Shown: positions 43,457-53,053, counted from the first letter of the stretch. The stretch is DNA of 64,000 nucleotides from an uncultured Poribacteria bacterium (GCA_951828515.1 OX639992.1:3140217-3204216), one strand, 5' to 3'. Translations and numbers: made by a program. Notes: generated from the sequence alone by a model not told the origin.

Positions 43457-44947
43457 TTACCAAGGATTGGTTGCGTCCATCTCCCATTTCACGATATTTC
43501 TGACTGCAATCCGTCCACCTTCACAAAACAATCGTACCTCTTTGCTGTCGGGTCGCATCGGATAAACGCGCTGGACAATGCACACCTCAGCGTTGACAAA
43601 AATTTCAATTACCGATCTGTCAACGAAAATATCAAGTTCAAGTGCTTGGTCGTCTCCGAGTGCGAAGGGCACGATTTGCTTGAACCCTCCAGATTCCAGC
43701 ACCTCACGTCCACACCGGTATGAAAGTGTTTTGTCGGTACTCGCATTTTCAAAATCGACAACAAAAGCTTGCTGTTCCGCATCGTAATGAATCACCGTCT
43801 CTTCCTCAAGATCTGGCGAACAGAACAGTTTTAACCCAAATCGTTGCGCGGAATGTGGCTCTATTGTCAGTTTCAACTCCATACAATCCGAAGCAAGTCC
43901 GTCAACGGTAATCTCCTGCCCCGCTTCTAAAAACAGATCTCCGACTTGAAATGGATTGTATCTCAAGGATTGTAATTCTGAAGCAGGTTCGATATTCAGA
44001 CGGTTATCCGATGTCGGTTTTAGGTGCCACGGCAGCGTCATAATGCTCTGCCAGCCAGATGTGTCAGCGTCGCGGGCATCGCCGATCCATCCCCAAAAGA
44101 GGCGTCTGCCCTTATCATCAATGAGGGTTTCGGGACCGGAGAGTATACTGCCGCGATGGCTCAATTGCCCGTTAATTTCGGGATAGAAGGTCTCATTCTC
44201 GTAATGCCCGATGTAATACTGGCATTTGTTGAACGGATGATGGGTGTGCATCAGCAGCATCCATTTCTCCCCAAAGCGGAAGAAATCGGAGCAGGCGCAA
44301 TCTTCAACCGCTGCTGTCCATCTGCGCGAGGATTTATAGAAGGGACCGATGTAGCTCCACTGCTTGAGGTCTTTCGACTTAAACAGGCTTGTCGAATCGC
44401 CTTCATAGCCGGGACGATGGTTTTTATTGCCGATTAAGGCGTAGTAGGTGTCACCCTCTTTCCAGCCACTTGGGTCGAAGATCACGCATTCAGGGAATTC
44501 GTCTGTATCGATTGGAATCACAGGATTTTCTGCTAACGGTGTCCAGTGTGAGAGATCGGCATCGTGGCATTGATAAATACAGATTCCTCTTCTGGGCATG
44601 TTGGTGATAATCGTCGGAATTTCCATCCCGTCCATGATGTCGCCGCTATTGAAATAATCGCCTTTCTTCCCTTCAAGCGGTTCGTCGAGGTACGCCGTGT
44701 GATAGGTCCAATGCAATAGATCCCGGCTCGAAATGTGTTGCCAACTCGAAAAGTCCCTCTCATCGGGACCGTTTCTGATCTTTTGTAGGTAGCCGAGATG
44801 GTATCTACCGTTGAAGAAGACTGCACCATTGATGTCGTTCCAACGACCCTGTGGCGGTAAAAAATGATATTTCGGTCGCAATTCATCGGCGACCATCCTT
44901 TCTCTGACTTGATACGACTCCATCAAAAAATTATCATACGTATGCAT
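43457..44947 (-). CDS. Glycoside hydrolase family 32-like protein
   Basis: This ~496-residue five-bladed propeller protein has YHFLPPQGRWNDINGAVFFNG (nucleophile Asp38 in WNDING), DFSSWQHISSRDLLHWTYH, ECVIFDPSG and VEDCACSDFFRFG, containing the expected acid/base Glu, then a C-terminal beta-sandwich with DRSVIEIFVN. GH32 enzymes hydrolyse fructosides such as sucrose, levan or inulin. No signal peptide is seen. ATG 44947 follows GAAGGTGAG. The DUF6785 membrane-protein gene directly upstream on the same strand may be co-transcribed. Confidence 0.88.
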   Translation of the reverse strand: MHTYDNFLMESYQVRERMVADELRPKYHFLPPQGRWNDINGAVFFNGRYHLGYLQKIRNGPDERDFSSWQHISSRDLLHWTYHTAYLDEPLEGKKGDYFNSGDIMDGMEIPTIITNMPRRGICIYQCHDADLSHWTPLAENPVIPIDTDEFPECVIFDPSGWKEGDTYYALIGNKNHRPGYEGDSTSLFKSKDLKQWSYIGPFYKSSRRWTAAVEDCACSDFFRFGEKWMLLMHTHHPFNKCQYYIGHYENETFYPEINGQLSHRGSILSGPETLIDDKGRRLFWGWIGDARDADTSGWQSIMTLPWHLKPTSDNRLNIEPASELQSLRYNPFQVGDLFLEAGQEITVDGLASDCMELKLTIEPHSAQRFGLKLFCSPDLEEETVIHYDAEQQAFVVDFENASTDKTLSYRCGREVLESGGFKQIVPFALGDDQALELDIFVDRSVIEIFVNAEVCIVQRVYPMRPDSKEVRLFCEGGRIAVRNIVKWEMDATNPW

Positions 44948-44997
44948 ACTCACCTTCCTTTGTGTGGGTTTCCACACGGCTACGCATCTTTCATATC

Positions 44998-46920
44998 TCA
45001 ATCCAGCAAGATGCGATAGCCGGTTTGAACGCCGGTTATCATCCCAACAATCGACCAGAGTCCAGCGCAAGTCATCTCACCGAGGATCAATCCAAGAAAC
45101 AGCGGGCGCGCCTCTCTATACGCTCTGAGTCCGCCGTATTTCACAACACCATATTTCAGAAAATAACCGAGCATGATAGAGAACCATAGCTTGAACGATG
45201 CCCATGAGCTTAGCATCGTGTATCCGATCGGATGAATCGGCCACCAAACGAAAACTTTTCGCATCCACATCAATCCAATTGTAAACGCACTGCCGAAAAG
45301 CGTAAAACCGGTATTCGTCCAATCTGTTCCTATTGAAGGACTGGTAAGGACAGCACTCAACCAGCGCACTCCGCCGCTACTGCCCGTGTGCACGTGTAAG
45401 GCACCGTGTTGGTAACTGACTCTCAGCACGGAATAATATGAAACAAGCAGTCCGAGCACCATCGCCACTCCCATCGCCATGAGGAGTTTGCGCCGGTTGG
45501 CTCTAACCGTATCCGCTGCCTTCAACCCGTTCATCACATTTGGCATCATAAATTCTCTTAGGTGTGAGGTTAAGCCGGTGGGTTGCATGAACAGCCATGT
45601 TGTCGTTGAGGGGGTCATACGTGCCGTTCCAAGCGTTGTGAGGAAGAAGCTTTGCGGTGAAAATGAGGGATTGATAAAAGGGATCCCGCCGTTGATAATC
45701 TGCCATGTCAAGGCAACAAACACACCTACCGAGAAGATTACAAAGATCACTGCAAATCCGAGCGACATTCCCATCAGGACGCTCAGGTATATCAAGAGGA
45801 GCAGACCTCCAATTAGCCCGATAACTGTCAGTCCGGCGGGCATCGGTTCATTCTGGGCATCAGATTGAGGAGAACTGCGTCCAAAACCGCTTAAGAACAG
45901 CTGCTTGATATGCCGCCTCGCCTTGAAAAGCGCGAAGCCTCCAAGCGTCAAGCACGCACCCGCTTCCTGCGCAGCACTGAACGAATACGCCGTCCATTTT
46001 ACACCTGGACCCTTCGTTATGAGAAAACCGAGCATACTGCCGATGAGACATTGTAGCTTGAAAAACAGAAAGAAAAACCAGAGACTGAATGCGACTTCAA
46101 GTGTGAGCAGGTAACTGAATCCGACCATCGACATCAGCACGACAATCTGAAAGGGTCTTAAGGCGTTGAGCGGTCTGCCGACGAGAAACGGATCGAGCCA
46201 AATTCGGATGGGGATATGTGGGAGGGTAGGGAAATACGCCTGTAGCCCGTTCAGGGTGTGGATGAACGCTGGTATAGCGAATCCGAGCCACATCTTTCTG
46301 CTTTTGAAGAATGAATTGACAATCCCTGACCGATGGACGGAAATTTCCACAGGCAGTTGAACGAGTGGAAACGTGCATTTCTCATATTCGATCCACTGTT
46401 TTCGGAGGATCACGGCGAGACACACCATAACGAAATAGGCAGTTAAAACATACAACGCCCATACGGAGAGCGGTTTCAGCCACGCGCCCCAAGGGATCCT
46501 CTCGCCGACGGATACGCCTTCATAGAAGGAGACGATCGCGCCCTCATCTCGCACGACACGCCACTCGGGGATATATTGAAAGAAAAGCGATCGCCACTCG
46601 TTCTCTGGTGTGGCAAAATAGTTGTAAGCCGCGAAAGTCGATAGTGCGTCTCTCATCATTCCCGATGACGGGATACCCGCGACGGCAATCATGATGCACC
46701 AGATAATAACGAGTTCTTGCGCGGTGAGTGCGAGTTTCGGATGTAAGCATCTTAGGATAGCATTAACAACCAAAGCCAAGACGGTCAGGACAAAAAATGG
46801 GGCAAGCGGAAAATGACCACCTGCCAGAAAGGTGTTACGAATAACAAAATCGTTGTAGGGCGCGATCAAACATTCTAAGACAGCTAAGACGATGCCGATA
46901 ACCAACGCCCTGTTTGACAT
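44998..46920 (-). CDS. DUF6785/DUF6784-type polytopic membrane protein
   Basis: This 640-residue inner-membrane protein has about 12-14 hydrophobic segments. YFATPENEWRSLFFQYIPEW, FYEGVSVGERIPWGAWLKPL and WPIHPIGYTM are shared with the second copy at 53387-55309. The family occurs in Poribacteria, Planctomycetes and Lentisphaerae and has unknown function; a transporter is a fair guess because it sits beside glycan-degrading genes here (GH32). The start codon abuts R copy 9 (CCGCAAGGAATAATTAAAAA). The stop lies ~50 bases before the GH32 start. Confidence 0.82.
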   Translation of the reverse strand: MSNRALVIGIVLAVLECLIAPYNDFVIRNTFLAGGHFPLAPFFVLTVLALVVNAILRCLHPKLALTAQELVIIWCIMIAVAGIPSSGMMRDALSTFAAYNYFATPENEWRSLFFQYIPEWRVVRDEGAIVSFYEGVSVGERIPWGAWLKPLSVWALYVLTAYFVMVCLAVILRKQWIEYEKCTFPLVQLPVEISVHRSGIVNSFFKSRKMWLGFAIPAFIHTLNGLQAYFPTLPHIPIRIWLDPFLVGRPLNALRPFQIVVLMSMVGFSYLLTLEVAFSLWFFFLFFKLQCLIGSMLGFLITKGPGVKWTAYSFSAAQEAGACLTLGGFALFKARRHIKQLFLSGFGRSSPQSDAQNEPMPAGLTVIGLIGGLLLLIYLSVLMGMSLGFAVIFVIFSVGVFVALTWQIINGGIPFINPSFSPQSFFLTTLGTARMTPSTTTWLFMQPTGLTSHLREFMMPNVMNGLKAADTVRANRRKLLMAMGVAMVLGLLVSYYSVLRVSYQHGALHVHTGSSGGVRWLSAVLTSPSIGTDWTNTGFTLFGSAFTIGLMWMRKVFVWWPIHPIGYTMLSSWASFKLWFSIMLGYFLKYGVVKYGGLRAYREARPLFLGLILGEMTCAGLWSIVGMITGVQTGYRILLD

Positions 46921-47010
46921 TTTTAATTATTCCTTGCGGTTCGGTCAAGTCGGTTTGATGAATGAAGTGCCTCTCCGTAGACCCGCCTACGCCGTTGTTG
47001 CAGGCTACAA
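46921..47010 (-). repeat. R-type repeat, copy 9
   Basis: On the minus strand a GCCTGC…GTAGGC hairpin (about 46985-47005) leads via GAGGCACTTCATTCATCAAA to CCGCAAGGAATAATTAAAAA, ending at the start codon 46920. Confidence 0.75.
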
Positions 47011-47017
47011 ATTTGGT

Positions 47018-47031
47018 TTATAGTAAAACCC
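47018..47031. repeat. Isolated terminal repeat of the TTATAGTAAAACCC family
   Basis: TTATAGTAAAACCC matches the left end of the elements at 41463 and 61133. No partner in inverted orientation lies nearby. It sits just outside the element beginning at 47041, suggesting nested or successive insertions. Confidence 0.5.
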
Positions 47032-47040
47032 ACGATTATA

Positions 47041-47202
47041 ACCCAAGTTGCTACCTAATAAGTCATGGACGTTTCAACACGAATTTTTCAAAGAAAAACA
47101 TCTCTTTACACCCCGTAGGGGTGTGATGTCTATAGAAAATTGGGTATTCAAGGAGTTGCACCCCGTAGGGGTGCTATGTAAATGGAAAGTGGCAACTTGG
47201 GT
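47041..47202. mobile_element. MITE-like element of the ACCCAAGTTGCTACC family, copy 1
   Basis: ACCCAAGTTGCTACCTA (47041-47057) is inverted as GGCAACTTGGGT (47191-47202). Inside are two CACCCCGTAGGGGTG palindromes, one followed by TCTATAGAAAAT. Flanks carry TTATA on one side and ATTATA on the other. It is non-coding. Confidence 0.7.
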
Positions 47203-47693
47203 AATTATAGTAGAGCTCATAACGAAATTAGGTTTCCTAAAATGGCATCATTTGCCAAAATTATATTTCCATTCATCTAATTTTCCCTCTTTTGTGTTGG
47301 AAAATTTTATGCGATCATTCGGCTGTAAGAGCGGTTCAAAAGCCCTACGGCATCCATTCATAACACAATTTCCCAAAATTATAGCATACGTCAGTTAAAA
47401 TGTGGATTTTTGTTTTATGTGCGGGCAACCACAAGGGTTTCCCCTGCAAGATGCAACTCATTTCCATAATTCACCATAGTTTTCGGTTTTCTACCCATTT
47501 TTGTAGGTAATCGCGACCGTAGATCGCTCCTACAGGGATGCGTGTTTTTGCTTGGGTGTTTCTGCGGATTTCCCACCTCCTACAGAAGAACTGAATTCCC
47601 CCGTCTGGCACTTTCTTCGGCTTGCTAAAAGGAGAGAGTCGTGGTAAGATAATCCAAGCGTTAGCCGGTGAAGGAAACGGACAAAAGTCGTAT
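47203..47693. other. Gene-free region between two inverted-repeat elements
   Basis: No convincing gene is present. GGGCAACCACAAGGGTTTCCC-type sequence near 47425 matches the common GGGCAACC/TTGCCC palindrome. Short open frames here show no family resemblance. Confidence 0.55.
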
Positions 47694-47915
47694 AATAACG
47701 CAAGTTACCACCTAAACTGGGAAAATATCGTCTGTGCAAAAGATTCAGAGTGTTCTGTCACTGTTTATCTTTCCCCACACATACCGCTCCGCTGGAGCGG
47801 AAGATAGGAGATCACAATTTTCTATAGACATATCGCTCCTCTGGAGCGAAGGCGTGACTCCCTCAACTTTTACAGAAAACTTATGCATTTCCTATAGGTA
47901 GCAACTTGGTTTGGT
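47694..47915. mobile_element. MITE-like element of the ACCCAAGTTGCTACC family, copy 2
   Basis: Left end ACGCAAGTTACCACCTA (around 47698) and right end TAGGTAGCAACTTGG (47895-47909) are inverted. The interior has CCGCTCCGCTGGAGCGG (around 47786) and ATCGCTCCTCTGGAGCGA (around 47833), with TTTTCTATAGACAT between. Much of it matches copy 3 at 57361-57543. Its right end directly precedes the membrane-protein gene at 47933. Confidence 0.7.
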
Positions 47916-47932
47916 ATAAAAGACATAACGAT

Positions 47933-49303
47933 ATGTTTACGATGCAGCTGAAACATCTCAGCCAATCAGAACTCGCAAGGAAGATAGCCCTTTGGGCACT
48001 ATCCATCGGACTCCTATTTTTTGGGTTTCTCTTTAACTTATGGCATATCGCCGAAGAGCAATGGTTTGACACGCATCAGCGAGACACTGAGAGTCTGATT
48101 ATAGGAAGAATGGTTAAATCTCGCCAAGATGGCATTTTCTCGTCAGGCGGACTGACGGGGGCGGGAGTTACGACGAATATTCAGCAGGACTGGATATCTT
48201 CAAACCAGATTGACAATCAATATTCAGCCTATCTTAACAAGGGCTCCTTTGATAAATTCTCGCCCTACATGTCACAACCCGGCGGACAAGGAATAGTTTT
48301 CAGTCTGTTTGATAGACTCATTCCGCTATCGCCTCAAATCAAGTTGTGGTCATTCTACGTACTAACAGCACTACTCTCAGCGATCGCATTGGTAGCGATT
48401 ATAGACTGGTTCTATGAGGCGTTTGGCGGGTGGGTCGCTATTTTCGCCTTATGTTCAGCTGTTCTCTCCCAATGGTTGACAGTCTTTGGTAAAAATCTTT
48501 GGTGGAGTTTATGGGCGTTCTACCTACCGATGATTGTCGTCATGTATCTCCTTAAACGCCACAGAGTCCCGTCGAACCATCAGTTCATCAGGTTTGGAAT
48601 CCTGATCTTCACGGCAGTTTTCATTAAGTGCTTCATCAACGGCTTCGAGTATATTACGACCACTCTCGTAATGATGGTGACACCGTGTATCTACTATGCC
48701 GTCCTTGATAGGTGGAACAGACATCAATGCCTGAAGTGGACGCTCGCAACCGGACTCGGATCAGGCGTTGCAATTTTTTTGAGTCTTCTGCTTTTATGCT
48801 TCCAAATCGGTGCCGCGAAGGACGGGTTCATGGACGGCGTTGCCCATGTGTTCTATTCTTTTGGGAAGCGAACGCACGGAGAGGCAGAAGGTTTTCCAGA
48901 GGTGTATGCTGCCAGTCTTGAAGCCGGCACGATAGGAGTGGTCATTACTTATGTGAACGGTATTTTTTTCGACCTCAATAACTATCTATCCAACGCGAAC
49001 ACCTTCGTCTCTGACTTCCTATTGAAAATCCGTTATGCATACCTAATCGTGCTTTTTATGGTGATGTCTGGGCTGCTATTTTGGCGGAGTAAAAGGGCGA
49101 TGGCAGAGCAACGACAACACTATATCGCATTAATCTGGACGACGTGGTTTTCAATTCTGGCACCTTTATCGTGGTATGTCATCTTCAAAGCACACTCATT
49201 TATCCATACGCACATGAGTTTTCTTCTCTGGCAGATGCCCTTTACTTTCTTCGGCTTCGCCGTGTTCGGATGTGCCGTCATCGCGTGGAAGAAAGGTTTT
49301 TAA
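47933..49303 (+). CDS. Polytopic membrane protein, GT-C glycosyltransferase-like, hypothetical
   Basis: This ~456-residue protein has about ten hydrophobic segments and an exported loop after the first (RDTESLIIGRMVKSRQDGIFSSGG). The topology and the NQIDNQYSAYLNKGSF…YMSQPGGQG region resemble GT-C type membrane glycosyltransferases or oligosaccharide-modifying proteins. No certain catalytic Asp/Glu motif can be assigned. ATG 47933 or 47942 is possible; the frame runs back into the element end as a TTG at 47906. TATAAA just upstream might be a promoter made partly by the element. Confidence 0.6.
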   Translation: MFTMQLKHLSQSELARKIALWALSIGLLFFGFLFNLWHIAEEQWFDTHQRDTESLIIGRMVKSRQDGIFSSGGLTGAGVTTNIQQDWISSNQIDNQYSAYLNKGSFDKFSPYMSQPGGQGIVFSLFDRLIPLSPQIKLWSFYVLTALLSAIALVAIIDWFYEAFGGWVAIFALCSAVLSQWLTVFGKNLWWSLWAFYLPMIVVMYLLKRHRVPSNHQFIRFGILIFTAVFIKCFINGFEYITTTLVMMVTPCIYYAVLDRWNRHQCLKWTLATGLGSGVAIFLSLLLLCFQIGAAKDGFMDGVAHVFYSFGKRTHGEAEGFPEVYAASLEAGTIGVVITYVNGIFFDLNNYLSNANTFVSDFLLKIRYAYLIVLFMVMSGLLFWRSKRAMAEQRQHYIALIWTTWFSILAPLSWYVIFKAHSFIHTHMSFLLWQMPFTFFGFAVFGCAVIAWKKGF

Positions 49304-49333
49304 TCTATCAGGTTTTCGCGTAGGATGTAACCG

Positions 49334-49432
49334 TAAGCCTGCAACAACGGCGCAGGCGATTCTTGAGAAAGGGACTTCAAATATGAAACCCACGAGGTTC
49401 TCCCGCAAGGAAAGTTTAAAAAAATTAGATCG
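49334..49432 (+). repeat. R-type repeat, copy 10, overlapping a coding start
   Basis: A GCCTGC…GCAGGC hairpin (49335-49355) is followed by AAAGGGACTTC and TCCCGCAAGGAAAGTTTAAA. The tail is inside the reading frame at 49383 and reads SRKESLKK, so this copy has become the N-terminal coding sequence. Confidence 0.7.
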
Positions 49433-51227
49433 CTGGATTGGCAGAGACCAGTTGCGTCCTGACGAAATAGATAATAACCGCTTCTTAAAAGCGGCCAGTC
49501 TCTTCGCAGATACAGCAATACAACACGGGCGAGATAGATACAGTGGCAAGAATATGCCCCTTTTTGCTGACTGCCTCCATACCGACCATTTGAAAGCATC
49601 CAGATCCATGACATCTCATCGCACAGGCACAGAGGCGAAACCGGCAGTCTGGAGTTTCTTTCAAAATCAGCAGAACCTGATGCGGTTACTATCTTCTTTA
49701 AGCCAGTTCACTGGAGATGGCAAGTATGTCCATGCCGCGGGAGAAGCCGCTGAATGCATGTTCAATCACTACTGGTATCCAGAAAGTGGCGTTCTGCATT
49801 GGGGCGGACACGGCTATGTGGACTTGGTAACTGGGAATAGATACGGCATGAAGGGCGTTGTCCATGAAATAGAGGACGTATACCCCTACTGGGAACTGCT
49901 GAGAGCTGTGGATCCAGACCGGGGCGAGATGCTGATGAAAGGGATTTGGGAAGCAAATATCAAAGATTGGGACGCTCTACACTACAACCGACACGGTGAT
50001 TTCAAAAAGCAGGTCGATCACGCTAATACCTGGAACAGACTGTGGGATGGATACAAAGCACCTGAAATTAGTGCGGATCTCTCGTTTATCAGTGTGGCAC
50101 TGGATCTGGCTTATGCCGCTTACAGTTTGGGCTATCAAAAGCAGGAGGAGGCACCACGGATTTGGGGGGAACGTCTCTTAAATTTGATTATACAGCAGCG
50201 GGATCCAGAGACCGGCATCTGGCCCAATCTGGTTCATCCACAAATCTCTAAACGCGGGCTTAACGTATTCGACAGGAAATATCCACAGGCGACCGAACCG
50301 AGAGTCTATGTCGGCAATCAGTTGAACCACACCGTTACCCAAATGATGGGTATGCTGACGATCGTAGAAAATGCCCAAAGGTACGGACGTATCGGCGAAA
50401 TGGCGCACATCAAAGCGGCAGTTGAGCAACACATTATCGGTTTTTTAGACGTCTCCTACGATCAAGAAAGCAATACGCTAAAAAGTATCATTATTGACGG
50501 GACAGATCTCACAGGTTTTCGGATAAAGGGACCCTTCAGGGTAGAAAAACTCTACTTTGGCGCGAAAGAAGGCGGCGCATTTCTGCCACAAAACATCACG
50601 CCGCTCTTTACGTCCGTGTGTGCCCGTGGCTATCGGGTTTCTGGGGGCAGAAGCGAGTTCAGGGACAACCTACGCACGATGTTTAAAGCCTTCGGGATTG
50701 GAGACATCGGTGCTGATAAAAATTCCCCACCGTTGTTGAATTTTGATACGACTGCTTTGGAACCTGCTTATATATTCGCACTGGTTGATTTGTACCGGGT
50801 AGAACCGAAGGCAGAATTTCTGACGATGGCGGAGCGAATCGGAGACAACTTACTTCAAGGTAGACAGCACCCAGATAGCGGACTTTTTACGCTCGAAGAT
50901 GACTTTATACTCCACAGCAAGGTTATGGATAAACCTGAGCTACAGGAAGGGCATGAAGGGAAAAGCGTGGCGGAACTTCTGCAGGACACGCATAAAACCG
51001 CGAATCTCGATGCGATGGAACCGCTGGCACTGCTCAGCATCTACGCCGCGCAAACCGGACGTTACGACATCATACCCGGATGGACAGCGGGTGGTCTTTA
51101 CCTCAAGGTGAGCAGTGTCGGTCATATTGTCGGCAAAGAAATTCAGCTGTGGTTTGATAAGCCAGCACTCAAGCAATTTTACAAGGACAGTAATATCAAC
51201 TGCACCTGGGAAATTGACGAAGACTGA
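49383..51227 (+). CDS. Predicted (alpha/alpha) toroid protein, polysaccharide-lyase/hydrolase-like
   Basis: From ATG 49383 (MKPTRFSRKESLKK) this 614-residue protein is rich in paired helices with aromatic motifs: MNHYWYP-like FNHYWYPESGVLHWGGHGYVDL, HYNRHGDFKKQVDHANTW, IIQQRDPETGIWPNL, NQLNHTVTQMMGML. The pattern suits an (alpha/alpha)6 barrel such as pectate lyases, unsaturated glucuronyl hydrolases or sugar epimerases. The exact family is unknown. The frame is open back to 49272, overlapping the previous gene, but the first clear start after the stop region is 49383, and its first ~14 codons come from an R-type repeat. Confidence 0.65.
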   Translation: MKPTRFSRKESLKKLDRWIGRDQLRPDEIDNNRFLKAASLFADTAIQHGRDRYSGKNMPLFADCLHTDHLKASRSMTSHRTGTEAKPAVWSFFQNQQNLMRLLSSLSQFTGDGKYVHAAGEAAECMFNHYWYPESGVLHWGGHGYVDLVTGNRYGMKGVVHEIEDVYPYWELLRAVDPDRGEMLMKGIWEANIKDWDALHYNRHGDFKKQVDHANTWNRLWDGYKAPEISADLSFISVALDLAYAAYSLGYQKQEEAPRIWGERLLNLIIQQRDPETGIWPNLVHPQISKRGLNVFDRKYPQATEPRVYVGNQLNHTVTQMMGMLTIVENAQRYGRIGEMAHIKAAVEQHIIGFLDVSYDQESNTLKSIIIDGTDLTGFRIKGPFRVEKLYFGAKEGGAFLPQNITPLFTSVCARGYRVSGGRSEFRDNLRTMFKAFGIGDIGADKNSPPLLNFDTTALEPAYIFALVDLYRVEPKAEFLTMAERIGDNLLQGRQHPDSGLFTLEDDFILHSKVMDKPELQEGHEGKSVAELLQDTHKTANLDAMEPLALLSIYAAQTGRYDIIPGWTAGGLYLKVSSVGHIVGKEIQLWFDKPALKQFYKDSNINCTWEIDED

Positions 51228-51328
51228 GATGGCTGATGGGGAATAAAATATTGACAACTTCATGGAAATTAACATATCATATCGGATAAACGCTGTCCTC
51301 TTGCTATCGTCCGAAAGGAGTACCGAAA

Positions 51329-52132
51329 ATGGCGAAAGCTCTCTCCCTTGTAGCACATAACGATTTAGAAAGCCAAGTTGAAGCCCTGGAAAGGGATGGT
51401 TATGTCTATTTCCCCAGCGTGCTTGGGACCGATGAAATCGCTGAATTGCGTGCAACCATGGATCGATTAGAAGCAATCCCAGAATCTCATGATCGGGACG
51501 AAACACCTCAAAATGGCGACGCATTCCTCCATAAGCTCATTAGTAATTCGTTTAACCGAGACCCGTCTTATCTCCAATTCCTTGACAGATCACCCGTCTT
51601 TGAAGTTGCCGAGGCGGCTCACGGTGAGGATTTTCATTGCATCGGTATGCATTCGTGGCTGACAGGTCCGGGACGTCCGGATCAGGGATTACATTCGGAT
51701 TGGTTGCCAATCAGTCTACCTGCAGACGTTCGTTCCGATCCCCGCGTCAAAATCCCAATCTTCATCACCACTGCCCATTACTATCTCAATGATATGTATG
51801 AGGCATTAGGACCGACAAAGTTTGTTCCGGGCAGCCATTTCTCGGGTTGCTCTCCAAACGGCGCAACCGAGTGGAATAACCGCGAAGAAGAGAGTATCTT
51901 ATGCAATGCGGGGGACGTGGTGCTTTTCCGTAGTGAAGTCTGGCATCGTGGCTCTGCCAATACGAGTGCCGAAACCCGTTACCTTATGCAGGTGCACTAT
52001 GCCCAGCGGATGATCACACAGAAATATCCACCCTATCTGAATAAGTTTCAGTTTGATGAGTCGATCCTCGCCCAGGCGACCCCTCGACAGAAACGACTCA
52101 TGGGCGACCATCGACCCAGTAATTATGATTGA
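51329..52132 (+). CDS. Phytanoyl-CoA dioxygenase family oxygenase, tandem copy 1
   Basis: This 267-residue Fe(II)/2-oxoglutarate oxygenase has His122-Asp124 in GLHSDWLP, distal His206 in VWHRGSAN and the Arg in ETRYLMQVHY. The next gene is a close paralog: by direct comparison 32 of 267 residues differ, and the first 32 are identical. All metal ligands are kept in both. AAAGGAGTAC precedes the start. The substrate is unknown; duplication suggests dosage or diverging specificity. Confidence 0.9.
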   Translation: MAKALSLVAHNDLESQVEALERDGYVYFPSVLGTDEIAELRATMDRLEAIPESHDRDETPQNGDAFLHKLISNSFNRDPSYLQFLDRSPVFEVAEAAHGEDFHCIGMHSWLTGPGRPDQGLHSDWLPISLPADVRSDPRVKIPIFITTAHYYLNDMYEALGPTKFVPGSHFSGCSPNGATEWNNREEESILCNAGDVVLFRSEVWHRGSANTSAETRYLMQVHYAQRMITQKYPPYLNKFQFDESILAQATPRQKRLMGDHRPSNYD

Positions 52133-52249
52133 GGGCGGCACATAATTTGATATGCGTCCTTGCTGGATTTGGACGATTGGACAGCCGGCGGTGCGCGCCC
52201 TAAATTATTAAACTTTGAACAATTTTAAAATCTTCAAGGAGTACTGAAA

Positions 52250-53053
52250 ATGGCGAAAGCCCTCTCCCTCGTGGCACATAACGACTTAGAAAGCCAAGTT
52301 GAAGCACTGGAAAGAGATGGTTATGTCTATTTCCCCAGCGTGCTTAATGCTGAGGAGGTCGCCGAATTGCGAGCCATGATGGATCGATTAGAGACGATCC
52401 CGGAGTGTTTGGATCGACACCAAACGCCTCAAAATGGCGACGCATTCCTCAATAAAATCATCAATAACTCGTTTAATCGAGATCCGTTGTATCTCCAATT
52501 CCTTGACAAATCACCCGTTATTGAAGTTGCCGAGGCGACGCACGGCGAGGATTGTCATTGCATCGGTATGCAATCGTGGGTAACGGGACCGGGACGTCCG
52601 GATCAGGGATTACATACCGATTGGCTGCCAATCAGCCTACCTGCAGACGTTCGTTCCGATCCCCGCGTCAAAGTCCCAATCTTCATCACGACTGCCCATT
52701 ACTATCTCAACGATATGTATGAGGAATTGGGACCGACGAAGTTTGTCCCGGGCAGCCATTTCTCCGGATGCTCTCCAAACGGAGCAACCGAGTGGAATAA
52801 CCGGGGTGAAGAGAGTATCTTATGCAATGCAGGGGACGTGGTGCTTTTCCGCAGTGAAGTCTGGCATCGTGGTTCTGCCAATACGAGTGCCGAAACCCGT
52901 TATCTCTTACAGGTCCACTATGCCATGCGGATGATCACACAGAAATACCCGCCCTATCTGAATAAATTTCAGTTTGATGCATCGATTCTCGCCCAGGTGA
53001 ATCCGCAACAGAGACGGCTCCTTGGCGATCATCGACCCAGTAACTACGATTAA
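52250..53053 (+). CDS. Phytanoyl-CoA dioxygenase family oxygenase, tandem copy 2
   Basis: This paralog of the preceding gene is the same length (267 residues), with the metal site GLHTDWLP and VWHRGSANTSAETRYLLQVHY. Most changes lie in the 33-100 region (for example LNAEEVAELRAMMDRLETIP) and the last 20 residues, which may line the substrate pocket or lid. AAGGAGTACTG upstream repeats the ribosome-binding site of copy 1. The 117-base gap between the two is not otherwise coding. Confidence 0.9.
   Translation: MAKALSLVAHNDLESQVEALERDGYVYFPSVLNAEEVAELRAMMDRLETIPECLDRHQTPQNGDAFLNKIINNSFNRDPLYLQFLDKSPVIEVAEATHGEDCHCIGMQSWVTGPGRPDQGLHTDWLPISLPADVRSDPRVKVPIFITTAHYYLNDMYEELGPTKFVPGSHFSGCSPNGATEWNNRGEESILCNAGDVVLFRSEVWHRGSANTSAETRYLLQVHYAMRMITQKYPPYLNKFQFDASILAQVNPQQRRLLGDHRPSNYD

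Noticed and set aside
47048-47398. 116-codon frame in repeat-rich DNA
   Set aside because: It runs through an inverted-repeat element and its palindromes; the translation looks like random sequence.
49272-49382. N-terminal extension of the alpha/alpha-barrel gene
   Set aside because: Overlaps the previous gene and the repeat hairpin; no family support for these residues.
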